Shown here: positions 34,468 to 42,206 of the stretch, piece by piece | Numbering within the stretch: position 1 is the first letter of the stretch | How the letters are laid out: each line of letters begins with the position of its first letter | Assembly (NCBI GenBank): GCA_016215645.1 | Contig: JACRIX010000077.1 | Coordinates: 1 to 49,114, forward strand | Direction of reading: 5' to 3' | Source of the DNA: Rhodocyclales bacterium | GTDB taxonomy: Bacteria > Pseudomonadota > Gammaproteobacteria > Burkholderiales > Rhodocyclaceae | DNA length: 49,114 nt | Program-made: the position numbers and the translations under genes | Notes under the pieces: generated by a model | What the model was told of the DNA's origin: nothing | Database searches by the model: none | Seen by the model: the letters and a program-made list of their open reading frames with translations, nothing else

Positions 34468-34947
34468 ATGCAGAAATCGTTGCACATCGACGCCAACAAA
34501 TGCACAGGCTGCCTGCAATGCGAGATGGCCTGTTCCTACGAGAACCATGGAGTGTTCAATATCTCCAAGTCTCGGATCAAGGTCTTCAACTTCGAGCATG
34601 CCGGTCGCAAGGTGCCCTACACCTGCACCCAGTGCAGCGAAGCCTGGTGCATGACGGCCTGCCCGGTCGATGCCATCCGCATTGATGCCGGCACCGGCGC
34701 CAAGGCCGTGCATGAGGACATCTGCGTCGGTTGCAAGGTGTGCACCATCGCCTGCCCGTTCGGCACCGTGAATTACATCGCCGAAACCGGCAAGGTGCAG
34801 AAATGCGACCTCTGTGGCGGCGAACCGGCCTGCGCCGATGCCTGCCCGACAGGCGCCATCACCTATGTCGATGCCGACTGGACCGGGCTCGACAAAATGC
34901 GGGCCTGGGCCGGCAAGACCGACACCCAACCGCGCGCGACCGCTTAA
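34468..34947 (+). CDS. aorA: AOR small iron-sulfur subunit AorA
   Basis: A 159-residue ferredoxin-like protein with 16 cysteines in four CxxC-type clusters: 12/15/18/22, 53/56/61/65, 86/89/92/96 and 113/116/122/126, enough for four [4Fe-4S] clusters. This matches the electron-transfer subunit of the three-subunit tungsten aldehyde oxidoreductase known from Aromatoleum. There it passes electrons between the tungsten subunit and the FAD subunit. No signal peptide, so cytoplasmic. ATG 34468 has CAGGAGG at normal distance; the longer upstream frame runs over the sigma-54 promoter and is not real. First gene of aorABC. Confidence 0.92.
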   Translation: MQKSLHIDANKCTGCLQCEMACSYENHGVFNISKSRIKVFNFEHAGRKVPYTCTQCSEAWCMTACPVDAIRIDAGTGAKAVHEDICVGCKVCTIACPFGTVNYIAETGKVQKCDLCGGEPACADACPTGAITYVDADWTGLDKMRAWAGKTDTQPRATA

Positions 34948-34959
34948 GGAGACACAGAC

Positions 34960-36810
34960 ATGGCATGGAACAGGAAACTACTGCGCGTTGACCTCAGCAA
35001 GGGCACCTGCAAGGCGGAACCGCTGAACATGGAATGGGCCCAGGAATACCTGGGACAGCGTGGCCTCGCCACCAAGTACTTCGTCGAGGAAGTCGACCCC
35101 AAGGTCGATCCGCTGGCGCCCGAGAACAAGCTGATCATGACCACCGGCCCGCTCACCGGCACGGTCGCCTCCACCGGCGGACGCTACTCCGTCGTCACCA
35201 AGGGAGCGCTGACCGGCGCCATCGCCTGCTCCAACTCGGGCGGCTATTTCGGCGCCGAGCTCAAGTTCTCCGGCTGGGACATGATCATTTTCGAAGGCAA
35301 GTCGCCGAAGCCGGTCTATCTCTCGATCGAGGATGACAAGGTTGAACTGCGCGATGCCTCGCACCTCTGGGGCAAAACCGTGTTCCAGACCGAGGAGATC
35401 ATCAAGAGCAGCCATCAGGATCCGCAGATCCGCGTTTCCAGCATCGGTCGTTCCGGCGAAAACGGCGTGCTGTTCGCCTGCGTGGTCAATGACCTGCACC
35501 GGGCCGCCGGCCGCTCCGGGGTCGGTACCGTGATGGGCAGCAAGAACCTCAAGGCTGTCGCCGTGCGTGGCAAGAGTGGCAGTGGCGGGGCGCTCAAGGA
35601 CGCCAAGGGATTCATGGCCGCGACCAAGGCGGCGAAGAAGGTGCTGGCCGACAACGCGGTGACCGGACAGGGCCTGCCCAAGTATGGCACCCAGGTGCTG
35701 ATGAACGTGATCAACGAAATGGGCGCGCTGCCCACGCGCAACCATCGCGACGTGCAGTTCGAGGATGCGCGCAAGATCTCCGGCGAAGCCATGCACGAAA
35801 AGCGGCCCACCGACGGCAAGACGCATCTCGTCACCAACGCCGCCTGCTTTGGCTGCACCATCGCCTGCGGGCGCATCTCGCGCATCGACGAAACCCATTT
35901 CAGCGTGGTGAACAAGCCGCAATACTGGGGCGCTTCCGGCGGGCTCGAATACGAAGCCGCCTGGGCGCTGGGCGCCGCCAATGGCGTCGGCGACCTGGAA
36001 GCCCTGCAATACGTGAATGTGCTGTGCAACGAAGACGGCTTCGATCCGATCACGTTTGGTGCCACCATCGCCGCGGCCATGGAACTCTACGATCTGGGCA
36101 TACTGACCAAGGAACAGATCGGCCTGGAGGCACCCTTCGGTTCCGCCCAGGCACTGGTGGAACTGGCACAGATGACCGCGCAGGGGATCGGCTTCGGCAA
36201 GGAACTGGGCATGGGCTCGGCCCGGCTGTGCGCCAAGTACGGTCGCCCCGAGCTGTCGATGGGGGTCAAGAAGCAGGAATTCCCTGCCTACGATTCGCGC
36301 GGCATCCAGGGCATGGGCCTGGGCTACGCGACATCGAACCGCGGCGCCTGTCATCTGCGCGCCTACACCGTGGCCTCCGAAGTGCTGGGCATCCCGGTCA
36401 AGACCGATCCGCTGGTCACCGAAGGCAAGGCCGACCTGGTCAAGGCCTTTCAGGACGCCACCAGCGTCTTCGACAGTGCCGGCGTTTGCGCCTTCACCAC
36501 CTTTGCCTGGTCGCTGGCCGATCTGCAGCCGCAGCTCGACACGGCCTGCGAAGGTGACTGGACCATGGAGAAGCTGGCGCTGCTGGGCGAACGCATCTGG
36601 AACATGGAGCGCCTGTTCAACAATGCTGCCGGCTTCACCGCCAAGGACGACGACCTGCCGCCGCGCCTGAAGACCGAGGCCGCCAAGACCGGACCGGCCA
36701 AGGGCCTGGTGAATGGCATCGACAAGATGCGGCCGGAATACTACAAGGCGCGCGGCTGGACGCCGGAAGGCGTGCCGACCAAAGAAACCCTGGATCGCCT
36801 GGGTCTGTAA
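34960..36810 (+). CDS. aorB: Tungsten-containing aldehyde:ferredoxin-type oxidoreductase subunit AorB
   Basis: A 616-residue AOR-family enzyme that oxidises aldehydes to acids, and can run in reverse, using a tungsto-bispterin cofactor and one [4Fe-4S] cluster. Cluster ligands: Cys296, Cys299, Cys303 (AACFGCTIACG) and distal Cys510 (GVCAFTTFAW). The pterin region RAAGRSGVGTVMGSKNLKA and substrate-side segments EFPAYDSRGIQGMGLGYATSNRGACH are present. Length and order with aorA and aorC match the Aromatoleum enzyme. Cytoplasmic. AAGGAGA lies 8 bp upstream. It would remove aldehyde made by the PQQ dehydrogenase, though that enzyme is periplasmic, so aldehyde must cross the membrane (inference). 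Confidence 0.93.
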   Translation: MAWNRKLLRVDLSKGTCKAEPLNMEWAQEYLGQRGLATKYFVEEVDPKVDPLAPENKLIMTTGPLTGTVASTGGRYSVVTKGALTGAIACSNSGGYFGAELKFSGWDMIIFEGKSPKPVYLSIEDDKVELRDASHLWGKTVFQTEEIIKSSHQDPQIRVSSIGRSGENGVLFACVVNDLHRAAGRSGVGTVMGSKNLKAVAVRGKSGSGGALKDAKGFMAATKAAKKVLADNAVTGQGLPKYGTQVLMNVINEMGALPTRNHRDVQFEDARKISGEAMHEKRPTDGKTHLVTNAACFGCTIACGRISRIDETHFSVVNKPQYWGASGGLEYEAAWALGAANGVGDLEALQYVNVLCNEDGFDPITFGATIAAAMELYDLGILTKEQIGLEAPFGSAQALVELAQMTAQGIGFGKELGMGSARLCAKYGRPELSMGVKKQEFPAYDSRGIQGMGLGYATSNRGACHLRAYTVASEVLGIPVKTDPLVTEGKADLVKAFQDATSVFDSAGVCAFTTFAWSLADLQPQLDTACEGDWTMEKLALLGERIWNMERLFNNAAGFTAKDDDLPPRLKTEAAKTGPAKGLVNGIDKMRPEYYKARGWTPEGVPTKETLDRLGL

Positions 36811-36825
36811 TTCCTGCCATACCCC

Positions 36826-36854
36826 TCAGGGGATCGGCCTTGCCGATCCCCTGA
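36826..36854. other. Perfect 13-bp hairpin between aorB and aorC
   Basis: TCAGGGGATCGGC (36826-36838) pairs with GCCGATCCCCTGA (36842-36854), 3-nt loop. A TCGTTT follows, not a full T-run, and aorC's ribosome site comes right after. It could lower aorC expression, protect the aorAB transcript 3' end, or be a leaky terminator. Confidence 0.8.
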
Positions 36855-36871
36855 TCGTTTAAGGAAAGCTC

Positions 36872-38188
36872 ATGAAACACGTCATCATTGGAAATGGACC
36901 GGCTGGCGTGGTGGCGGCGGAAGCCCTGCGCAAAGCCGATGCCGCCGCCGAGATCGTCCTGATCGGCGCCGAGCCGGAACCCGCCTATTCGCGCATGGCG
37001 ATTCCCTATCTGCTGGAAGGCAATATCGACGAAAGCGGCACCTGGCTGCGCAAGACGGAGGGCCATTTCGCCAGGCTGCGCATTCGCGAACTGCAAGCGC
37101 GGGTGGTCTCGATGAACACCACCCAGCGCAAGCTGCTGCTTGCCGACGGACAGTTCGAAACCTATGACCGCCTGCTGATCGCCAGCGGCTCGCACCCGGT
37201 GCGGCCATCGATTCCCGGCATTGACCTGCCGCAGGTGCAAACCTGCTGGACCTTGGCCGATGCTCGTGCGATCGCCAGCCTGGCCAAGCCGGGAACGCGC
37301 GTCCTGCAACTGGGCGCCGGCTTCATCGGCTGCATCATCATGGAGGCGCTCGCCGCGCGCGGTGTCGAATTGACCGTGGTCGAGATGGGCGACCGCATGG
37401 TGCCACGCATGATGACGCCGAAAGCCGGCGGCATGATCAAGCAATGGGTCGAGAGCAAGGGCGTGCGCGTCCTGACCGGCAAGGGAGTGCAGCGCATCGC
37501 CCCGGCTGGGGCCAATCCGGGCCTGCTCGACCGTCTTGCGCAAGCCGTGGGCGTCGGCGCCAAGTCCGAAGCCAGCGGCTTGACGGTGACCCTGTCTGAC
37601 GGCGAGGCGCTGGGCTGCGATCTGGTGATTGTCGCCGCCGGCGTGGCGCCGAATGTCGGCTTTCTGGAGAATACCGGGGTGCAGGTGGCGAAGGGCGTGC
37701 TGGTCGACAGCCGGATGCAGACCACCGTCGCCGGCATCTATGCGGCGGGCGACGTGGCCGAAGCGCCGGACTTGTTGACCGGCGCCCATCTGGTCGCGGC
37801 GATTCAACCCAATGCCGCCGACCAGGCGCGGGTCGCGGCGCTGAACATGGCCGGACGCGAAGCACAGTTGCCGGGTGTGCTGGCGATCAACGTGCTCGAC
37901 ACGCTCGGCCTAGTGTCGACCTCCTTTGGTCAGTGGTGGGGCGAGACCGCGCAAAATGGCGGCGCGGGGACCGAGTTGGTGGATTCTGCCAATCATCGCT
38001 ACCTGTCGCTGCAGTTCAAGGACGACGTGCTGATCGGCGCCACGTCGATCGGGCATACCGAACATGTTGGTGTCTTGCGCGGCCTGATCCAGACGCGGAC
38101 CCGGCTCGGGTCATGGAAAGACGCTTTGCTGAAGGATCCGAATTGCTACATGGCGGCTTATCTGGCGAGTGCCCAGAGGGCGGCATGA
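36872..38188 (+). CDS. aorC: AOR FAD-dependent NAD(P)H-type reductase subunit AorC
   Basis: A 438-residue two-dinucleotide-binding flavoprotein: FAD-binding GNGPAG (7-12), NAD(P)-binding LGAGFIG (147-153), and a second FAD motif GIYAAGDVAEAPD. It resembles NAD(P)H:ferredoxin/rubredoxin-type reductases and the AorC subunit that links AOR to NAD. A C-terminal extension (NHRYLSLQFKDDVLIGATSIG and onward) is the usual dimerisation part. AAGGAA upstream of ATG 36872. It allows aldehyde oxidation with NAD+ as acceptor. Confidence 0.9.
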   Translation: MKHVIIGNGPAGVVAAEALRKADAAAEIVLIGAEPEPAYSRMAIPYLLEGNIDESGTWLRKTEGHFARLRIRELQARVVSMNTTQRKLLLADGQFETYDRLLIASGSHPVRPSIPGIDLPQVQTCWTLADARAIASLAKPGTRVLQLGAGFIGCIIMEALAARGVELTVVEMGDRMVPRMMTPKAGGMIKQWVESKGVRVLTGKGVQRIAPAGANPGLLDRLAQAVGVGAKSEASGLTVTLSDGEALGCDLVIVAAGVAPNVGFLENTGVQVAKGVLVDSRMQTTVAGIYAAGDVAEAPDLLTGAHLVAAIQPNAADQARVAALNMAGREAQLPGVLAINVLDTLGLVSTSFGQWWGETAQNGGAGTELVDSANHRYLSLQFKDDVLIGATSIGHTEHVGVLRGLIQTRTRLGSWKDALLKDPNCYMAAYLASAQRAA

Positions 38189-38214
38189 GCAATGCTTGAG
38201 CAGGGGAGGGAGGC

Positions 38215-38469
38215 ATGAAGGTGATCTTCAAGCTTTACGCAACCCTGCAGGATTACCTGCCGGCCGAGGCAAAGCGGACCAATGCGCAGACGCTGCACCT
38301 GGAAGAGGGAACCACGGTGCAGCAGATCATCGAACGCTTCGCGCTGCCGCAGAAGCTCTGTCATCTGGTATTGATCGATGGCCATTTCGTGCCGCCGGGC
38401 GAGCGCGGAACGCGCGTGCTGGAGGACGGCGCCATACTGGCGATCTGGCCACCGGTGGCCGGTGGTTGA
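38215..38469 (+). CDS. MoaD/ThiS-like sulfur-carrier protein
   Basis: An 84-residue beta-grasp protein (MKVIFKLYATLQDYLPAEAK, GTTVQQIIERFALPQ, DGAILAIWPPVAGG) ending in Gly-Gly, the tail that MoaD and ThiS use to carry sulfur as a thiocarboxylate. Aor operons in relatives contain a MoaD-like gene at this place, pointing to tungstopterin synthesis. Strong ribosome site GGGGAGGGAGG; 26 bp after aorC. No MoeA- or MoaE-like gene is next to it. Confidence 0.88.
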   Translation: MKVIFKLYATLQDYLPAEAKRTNAQTLHLEEGTTVQQIIERFALPQKLCHLVLIDGHFVPPGERGTRVLEDGAILAIWPPVAGG

Positions 38470-38531
38470 GCGCGAATGACAAACAAGTCGAGCCGGCACG
38501 ATGGGATCGCCGCCGATTTTTGCTACTGGCG

Positions 38532-38547
38532 TGGCATGCCCCTTGCG
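38532..38547 (+). promoter_or_regulatory. Sigma-54 promoter before the DUF1097 gene
   Basis: TGGCATGCCCCTTGCG: GG (38533-38534)-N10-GC (38545-38546) with TTGC at -12. The leader to the DUF1097 ATG would be about 165 nt and contains an inverted repeat TGAAAC-N11-GTTTCA (38588-38610). No TGCGACAG site is seen upstream. Confidence 0.55.
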
Positions 38548-38724
38548 CATTACTCCCATGGAGCAATGTGGTCGGCGGATAGTGTGCTGAAACCAGACAC
38601 TAGTGTTTCAGGTACAGGATCCGATTGACCGGTTTTGATCGAGGTTCGGCGCTTTTGTTCGGGCCATCGGTTGGCATTGATCCAAATTCGACCGAGACAA
38701 TACCAATCACAGGAGACGATCGCA

Positions 38725-39246
38725 ATGAAGAGTTTGAATGCACTTGCCATAAGTATTTCGGTTTTGGGCGCCCTGGCCACCTTTCTCGCCCTCGGACCGC
38801 TCAGCGGCGTGTATCTGATCTGGGCGGCGTTTGTCGCCTGGGGCGCGTTCTATGCCCTTGGCGCCGATATCGCCGCGCTGCGCAAGCTGATCGTCTGCGG
38901 TATTTTCGGTGCGCTGGTGGCCTGGGTCGTGGCGGTGGTCATCCTTACGGTGCCCATGGCCGGGTCGCTGGGTTTGCCGTTGTGGGCGGCGCTGGTGGTC
39001 GGCGCCGGTGTGGTCGTGGTGGTTTTGGCGGCCAACATTCCTGCCCTGGCGACGATTCCCGCCACGGTGTTCGGCTTTGCCTCTTCCTTTGCCTATCTGC
39101 TGCAAACACCGGATATGCTCAAGCCCGAGGTCCTGCTATCGTTAAGCATGAAGAATTCACTTGTCGTCATCTCCCTGTCGCTGGTTGCCGGCGCCGTATT
39201 CGGCCTGGCTTCGGCGCGCTGGGGGGCGGCAATGACCCGGTCGTAG
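38725..39246 (+). CDS. DUF1097 membrane protein
   Basis: A 173-residue, strongly hydrophobic protein with about six membrane segments (LAISISVLGALATFLALG, VYLIWAAFVAWGAFYALG, LIVCGIFGALVAWVVAVVIL, LVVGAGVVVVVLAANIPALA and others). Its pattern matches DUF1097, a family of inner-membrane proteins without known function (E. coli YcdZ/YahN-region type). ATG 38725 has AGGAGA upstream. Its putative sigma-54 promoter links it to the alcohol/aldehyde regulon; a small transporter or aldehyde/acid permease would fit, but this is speculation. Confidence 0.85.
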   Translation: MKSLNALAISISVLGALATFLALGPLSGVYLIWAAFVAWGAFYALGADIAALRKLIVCGIFGALVAWVVAVVILTVPMAGSLGLPLWAALVVGAGVVVVVLAANIPALATIPATVFGFASSFAYLLQTPDMLKPEVLLSLSMKNSLVVISLSLVAGAVFGLASARWGAAMTRS

Positions 39247-39279
39247 CCGCGGCATCTTCCCGCGCGGCCACCATTCGGG

Positions 39280-39314
39280 ATCGGAAATGCCGGCGTCGGT
39301 CCGGCATTTCCGAT
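39280..39314. other. Perfect 14-bp hairpin between DUF1097 and cytochrome c genes
   Basis: ATCGGAAATGCCGG (39280-39293) pairs with CCGGCATTTCCGAT (39301-39314), 7-nt loop. Only scattered T follow, so it is a transcript-end or processing hairpin rather than a textbook terminator. Confidence 0.75.
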
Positions 39315-39376
39315 TCCGCTTTGGTGCCGTTTCCGGGACAGGTTTCCGCACAGGTTTTATTGTCTGAGGAGTTGGT

Positions 39377-39766
39377 ATGAAACGCATGACCGCAATCCAC
39401 CTGCCGCTGCTGCTCGCCGCTGTGCTCGCCAGCAGCCCCGTCCTTGCCGATGCCAAGAAGGACGAGGCGGCGCGCCAGTTGGCGACCAAATCCGGCTGCT
39501 TCATCTGCCACGCGATCGAACTCGATGCCAAGGGACCGGAAGGCCTCAAGCCGGTCGGGCCGCCCTGGAAGGCGGTCGCCGCGCGCTACAAGGGTGACAA
39601 GAATGCGCGCAAGAATCTGACGGCGGCGATCATGGGCGGGACATCGGTGTACAACCGGCACTGGAAGGAAGAATCCAGCGGCGTGGCGATGCCACCGAAC
39701 GGGGTGGCGATTTCCGAGGCCGACGCGAAGAAGCTGGTGGACTGGATTCTGGCCCTGCCGAAGTAA
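39377..39766 (+). CDS. Small monoheme cytochrome c (c551/c552 type)
   Basis: A 129-residue periplasmic protein: signal peptide (LPLLLAAVLASSPVLA-DA), heme site C41-F-I-C44-H45, the family segment GLKPVGPPWKAVAARYKGDK, and VAMPPNGVAISEADAKKLVDWI with the axial Met. It resembles the second domain of the diheme PedF-type protein, so it may be an alternative or sequential carrier. GAGGAG precedes ATG 39377. It is convergent with the DUF364 gene, with 18 bp between. Confidence 0.9.
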   Translation: MKRMTAIHLPLLLAAVLASSPVLADAKKDEAARQLATKSGCFICHAIELDAKGPEGLKPVGPPWKAVAARYKGDKNARKNLTAAIMGGTSVYNRHWKEESSGVAMPPNGVAISEADAKKLVDWILALPK

Positions 39767-39784
39767 ATCGACGCGGCCGGACGT

Positions 39785-40639
39785 TCAGCGGCGTGCGGCA
39801 CGGGCGCGCGCCAGCAGTGTGGGAAAGCCGGGATAGTGGTCCCGCGTCAGCGCCGATTTAAGGCTGAAGGCACTGGTCGATTCACCACGCGTGAGGGCGT
39901 CGACGAAGCCCGCGGCATCCCGGATCCAGTTGCCGCCGACCAGGGTGACGCCGCGCGCGAACAGGGCATCGGGCAGACAGCCGGCGCCGGGGCCGACCAT
40001 GGCGAACCAGCGCGCGGAACGGCACTGTTCCAGCATGCGATCCAGGGTGTCGTTGAGCAGCAGCGTGCTGGTCGACACCACTTTTTCGCACGGCATCAAC
40101 TCGGTGGCATCGAGGGTGACCCGGTAACCATCGGCCTCGCCGGCAAGTTCGGCCTTGAGTTCCACCACCGTGAGCCGGGCGCCGCTGGCGAGCACGCGAC
40201 CGAGCAGGGGGCGGAACAGGCCAATCATGCCGATCTGCTCGCCGGCCCGGGGATCCATCTGGCCGATCGAGTCGCTGCTGGCATCGGGGACAAAGCCGGC
40301 GCGATCATAGAAGCAGCGCGTCAAGGCGTTGGCGGTGGCGAAGCCCAGGGCCTTGCCGAAAGAGTCGGCGCCGGCGTAGCGGCGAGCCAGCGCCATGGCG
40401 TCGGCGCCAACCAGGCCGAGCCCGTCGCCCGCCGCACGCAGCCGCGCCAGCGTATCGTCGAGCAGCACATACGAAAGCCCGAGCGAGCCATCATCGAGTT
40501 CGAGGGCGCAGAACTCGCCCTTGTTGGTTTCCGGTGACACGGAAGGCGGGGGCGGCAGATGCAGGGCGCGCACGCGCGGCACGGGGCCGAGCGCGGCGAA
40601 GGCGTCGAGTTGGGCCAGGTAGTCGCTGGCGAAGCTCAT
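39785..40639 (-). CDS. DUF364-type (putative heavy-metal chelation) protein
   Basis: A 284-residue cytoplasmic protein matching the DUF4213/DUF364 pair: an N-terminal small domain and a Rossmann-like C-terminal domain (IGMIGLFRPLLGRVLASGARLTVVELK, ELMPCEKVVSTSTLLLNDTLDRML, WFAMVGPGAGCLPDALFARGVTLVGGNWI). The family is annotated as putative heavy-metal chelation and is found near molybdenum or other metal-enzyme genes. It overlaps the vWA gene by 4 bp (ATGA). With MoxR and vWA neighbours it suggests metal-cofactor insertion or handling, possibly for AOR. Confidence 0.8.
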   Translation of the reverse strand: MSFASDYLAQLDAFAALGPVPRVRALHLPPPPSVSPETNKGEFCALELDDGSLGLSYVLLDDTLARLRAAGDGLGLVGADAMALARRYAGADSFGKALGFATANALTRCFYDRAGFVPDASSDSIGQMDPRAGEQIGMIGLFRPLLGRVLASGARLTVVELKAELAGEADGYRVTLDATELMPCEKVVSTSTLLLNDTLDRMLEQCRSARWFAMVGPGAGCLPDALFARGVTLVGGNWIRDAAGFVDALTRGESTSAFSLKSALTRDHYPGFPTLLARARAARR

Positions 40640-42198
40640 GCAGGCTTGGTGCCGCGAAAGGCGGCGGAGGCTTCGGCACCGGAGACTGTGGCTTCGCGCG
40701 TTGCCTCGTTCCTCAGCGCGCCGGGAAAATACAGCGCGGTGAGGCGATGCGTATGGATTGGTGAGTCGGCATTGTTGCCGCCAAAGCGGCGCCAGTCGCG
40801 CACCGGGTAAATGTGGTCGGCGATTTCGAGCAGGCCGACGGTTTCGCGGTCGGCGATCAGCACGCCCTGCACGCGCAAGCCCAGCGCGCGCTTGACGGCG
40901 GCAAGGCGCGCGGCCAGCGCCGGCGTGGCGCCGAATTCGCCGTCGGTGGCGATCAGCAGGTCGGCGCGCTGCCAGCGCTCCTGTTCGACCTGGGCGATGA
41001 CTTTTTCCAGCGGCGCGCAGATGTCGGTGCCGCCGCGAAAGGATTGGCCGAGAAAGCGCGTGGCGCGTTCGATGCCGGCACGGTCCACCGGCAGCGCCAT
41101 TTCCACGACTTCCTCCGGGCCGCCGAAGGCGAACACATGGCAGGCGCGGTGTTGCGCATGCGCGGCGCGCATGGCTTCGAGGACCACGGCTTTGGCCACC
41201 GCCTCGGCACCGCCCTGCATCGAGCCCGAGGTGTCGACGCAGACCAGCATGGGGCCCAGTTCCAGCTTCTTCGCCGGCATCAGGCCGGGGCGCGGTTGCA
41301 GCACCGGCGCCTGGTGCAGGCGCGTTTCCGTCATGCGGTCGTCGTCTTCATAGCACAGCAGGCTGCGCTCGGCGCGCCGCGCGTGCCACACCAGGCGCAA
41401 ACGCGGATGGCCCAGCAGCATGGCCTCGGCCGGCAGCATGCGGGCGATGCGGTCGGAGCGGTGGATGCCGCGCGTCTCGCCCGGCATGTCGGGAACGCGT
41501 ACCGTGCGTGCTTCGGCGCGCAGGGCCACGGCCTGCTCCATTACCTCGACCAGCGACTGGCTGGCGATGTCGTGTGCTTCGGTCGGACGCGAGCGACCCA
41601 GTTCGCGAATGATCTTCACCAGTTCCGGCAAGCCGGCGAGCAGGCGCCGGATGCGCAGCACCTCTTGCCAGCCGGCGGAATGCAACAATCCGCGCAGCTC
41701 GTCCCAGCGGCTGTGTTCGCAATCGTCGGGCACCATGCCGAAGACGTCGACCAGTTCGTCGATCTCGCCACAGTGCTGGCGCCAGTCATCGCTGAAGGCA
41801 TCGATGGCCATCTGCATGGCCTGCTCCTCATCGGCACCGCGATCGACGTAATCGACGATGAGGTCGAAATGGAACAGGATGCTCATCAGCACCGTGTCGG
41901 TGAGTTCCTGCCGAGCATGGCAATAGCGTGCCAGGTCCAGTGCGTCCATGGCGCTGCCCAGCGCCAACGCGATATCGGGCGGCGGCCACGACATGGCATG
42001 CATTGGCGGCGCCTTGCCGGCGAAAAGCGCGCTGCGCAGGCCCGCCAGGGCGTCCAGGCGCGGCTCCAGGCAACCCTGCGAATTGGTCATGCCGCCCAGC
42101 CAGTGCGCCCGGGCCAGGGCGTCGAGCGCCGCCAGGCGCGCCTCGCCGCCGCAGAACAGCAGCGCGGAGGGCAGCGGCGGGTTTGCGTGGATTGACAC
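40636..42198 (-). CDS. von Willebrand factor A domain protein (partner of MoxR ATPase)
   Basis: A 520-residue soluble protein. The N-terminal two-thirds are helical and Glu/Asp-rich (DLARYCHARQELTDTVLMS, EEQAMQMAIDAFSDDWRQHC). The C-terminal vWA domain has an intact MIDAS motif DTSGS (322-326, CVDTSGSMQGG), a Thr in GGTDICAP, and an Asp in LLIATDGEFG. It resembles ViaA/CoxE-type proteins that work with a MoxR ATPase as a chaperone for metalloenzymes. It lies 8 bp after the MoxR gene. Confidence 0.87.
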   Translation of the reverse strand: MSIHANPPLPSALLFCGGEARLAALDALARAHWLGGMTNSQGCLEPRLDALAGLRSALFAGKAPPMHAMSWPPPDIALALGSAMDALDLARYCHARQELTDTVLMSILFHFDLIVDYVDRGADEEQAMQMAIDAFSDDWRQHCGEIDELVDVFGMVPDDCEHSRWDELRGLLHSAGWQEVLRIRRLLAGLPELVKIIRELGRSRPTEAHDIASQSLVEVMEQAVALRAEARTVRVPDMPGETRGIHRSDRIARMLPAEAMLLGHPRLRLVWHARRAERSLLCYEDDDRMTETRLHQAPVLQPRPGLMPAKKLELGPMLVCVDTSGSMQGGAEAVAKAVVLEAMRAAHAQHRACHVFAFGGPEEVVEMALPVDRAGIERATRFLGQSFRGGTDICAPLEKVIAQVEQERWQRADLLIATDGEFGATPALAARLAAVKRALGLRVQGVLIADRETVGLLEIADHIYPVRDWRRFGGNNADSPIHTHRLTALYFPGALRNEATREATVSGAEASAAFRGTKPA

Positions 42199-42206
42199 CG
42201 GCGCGT

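Noticed and set aside
39845-39866. Sequence resembling the dispersed repeat (TCAGCGCCGATTT) in the DUF364 gene
   Set aside because: Two changes within the invariant 12-mer core; not counted as a copy.
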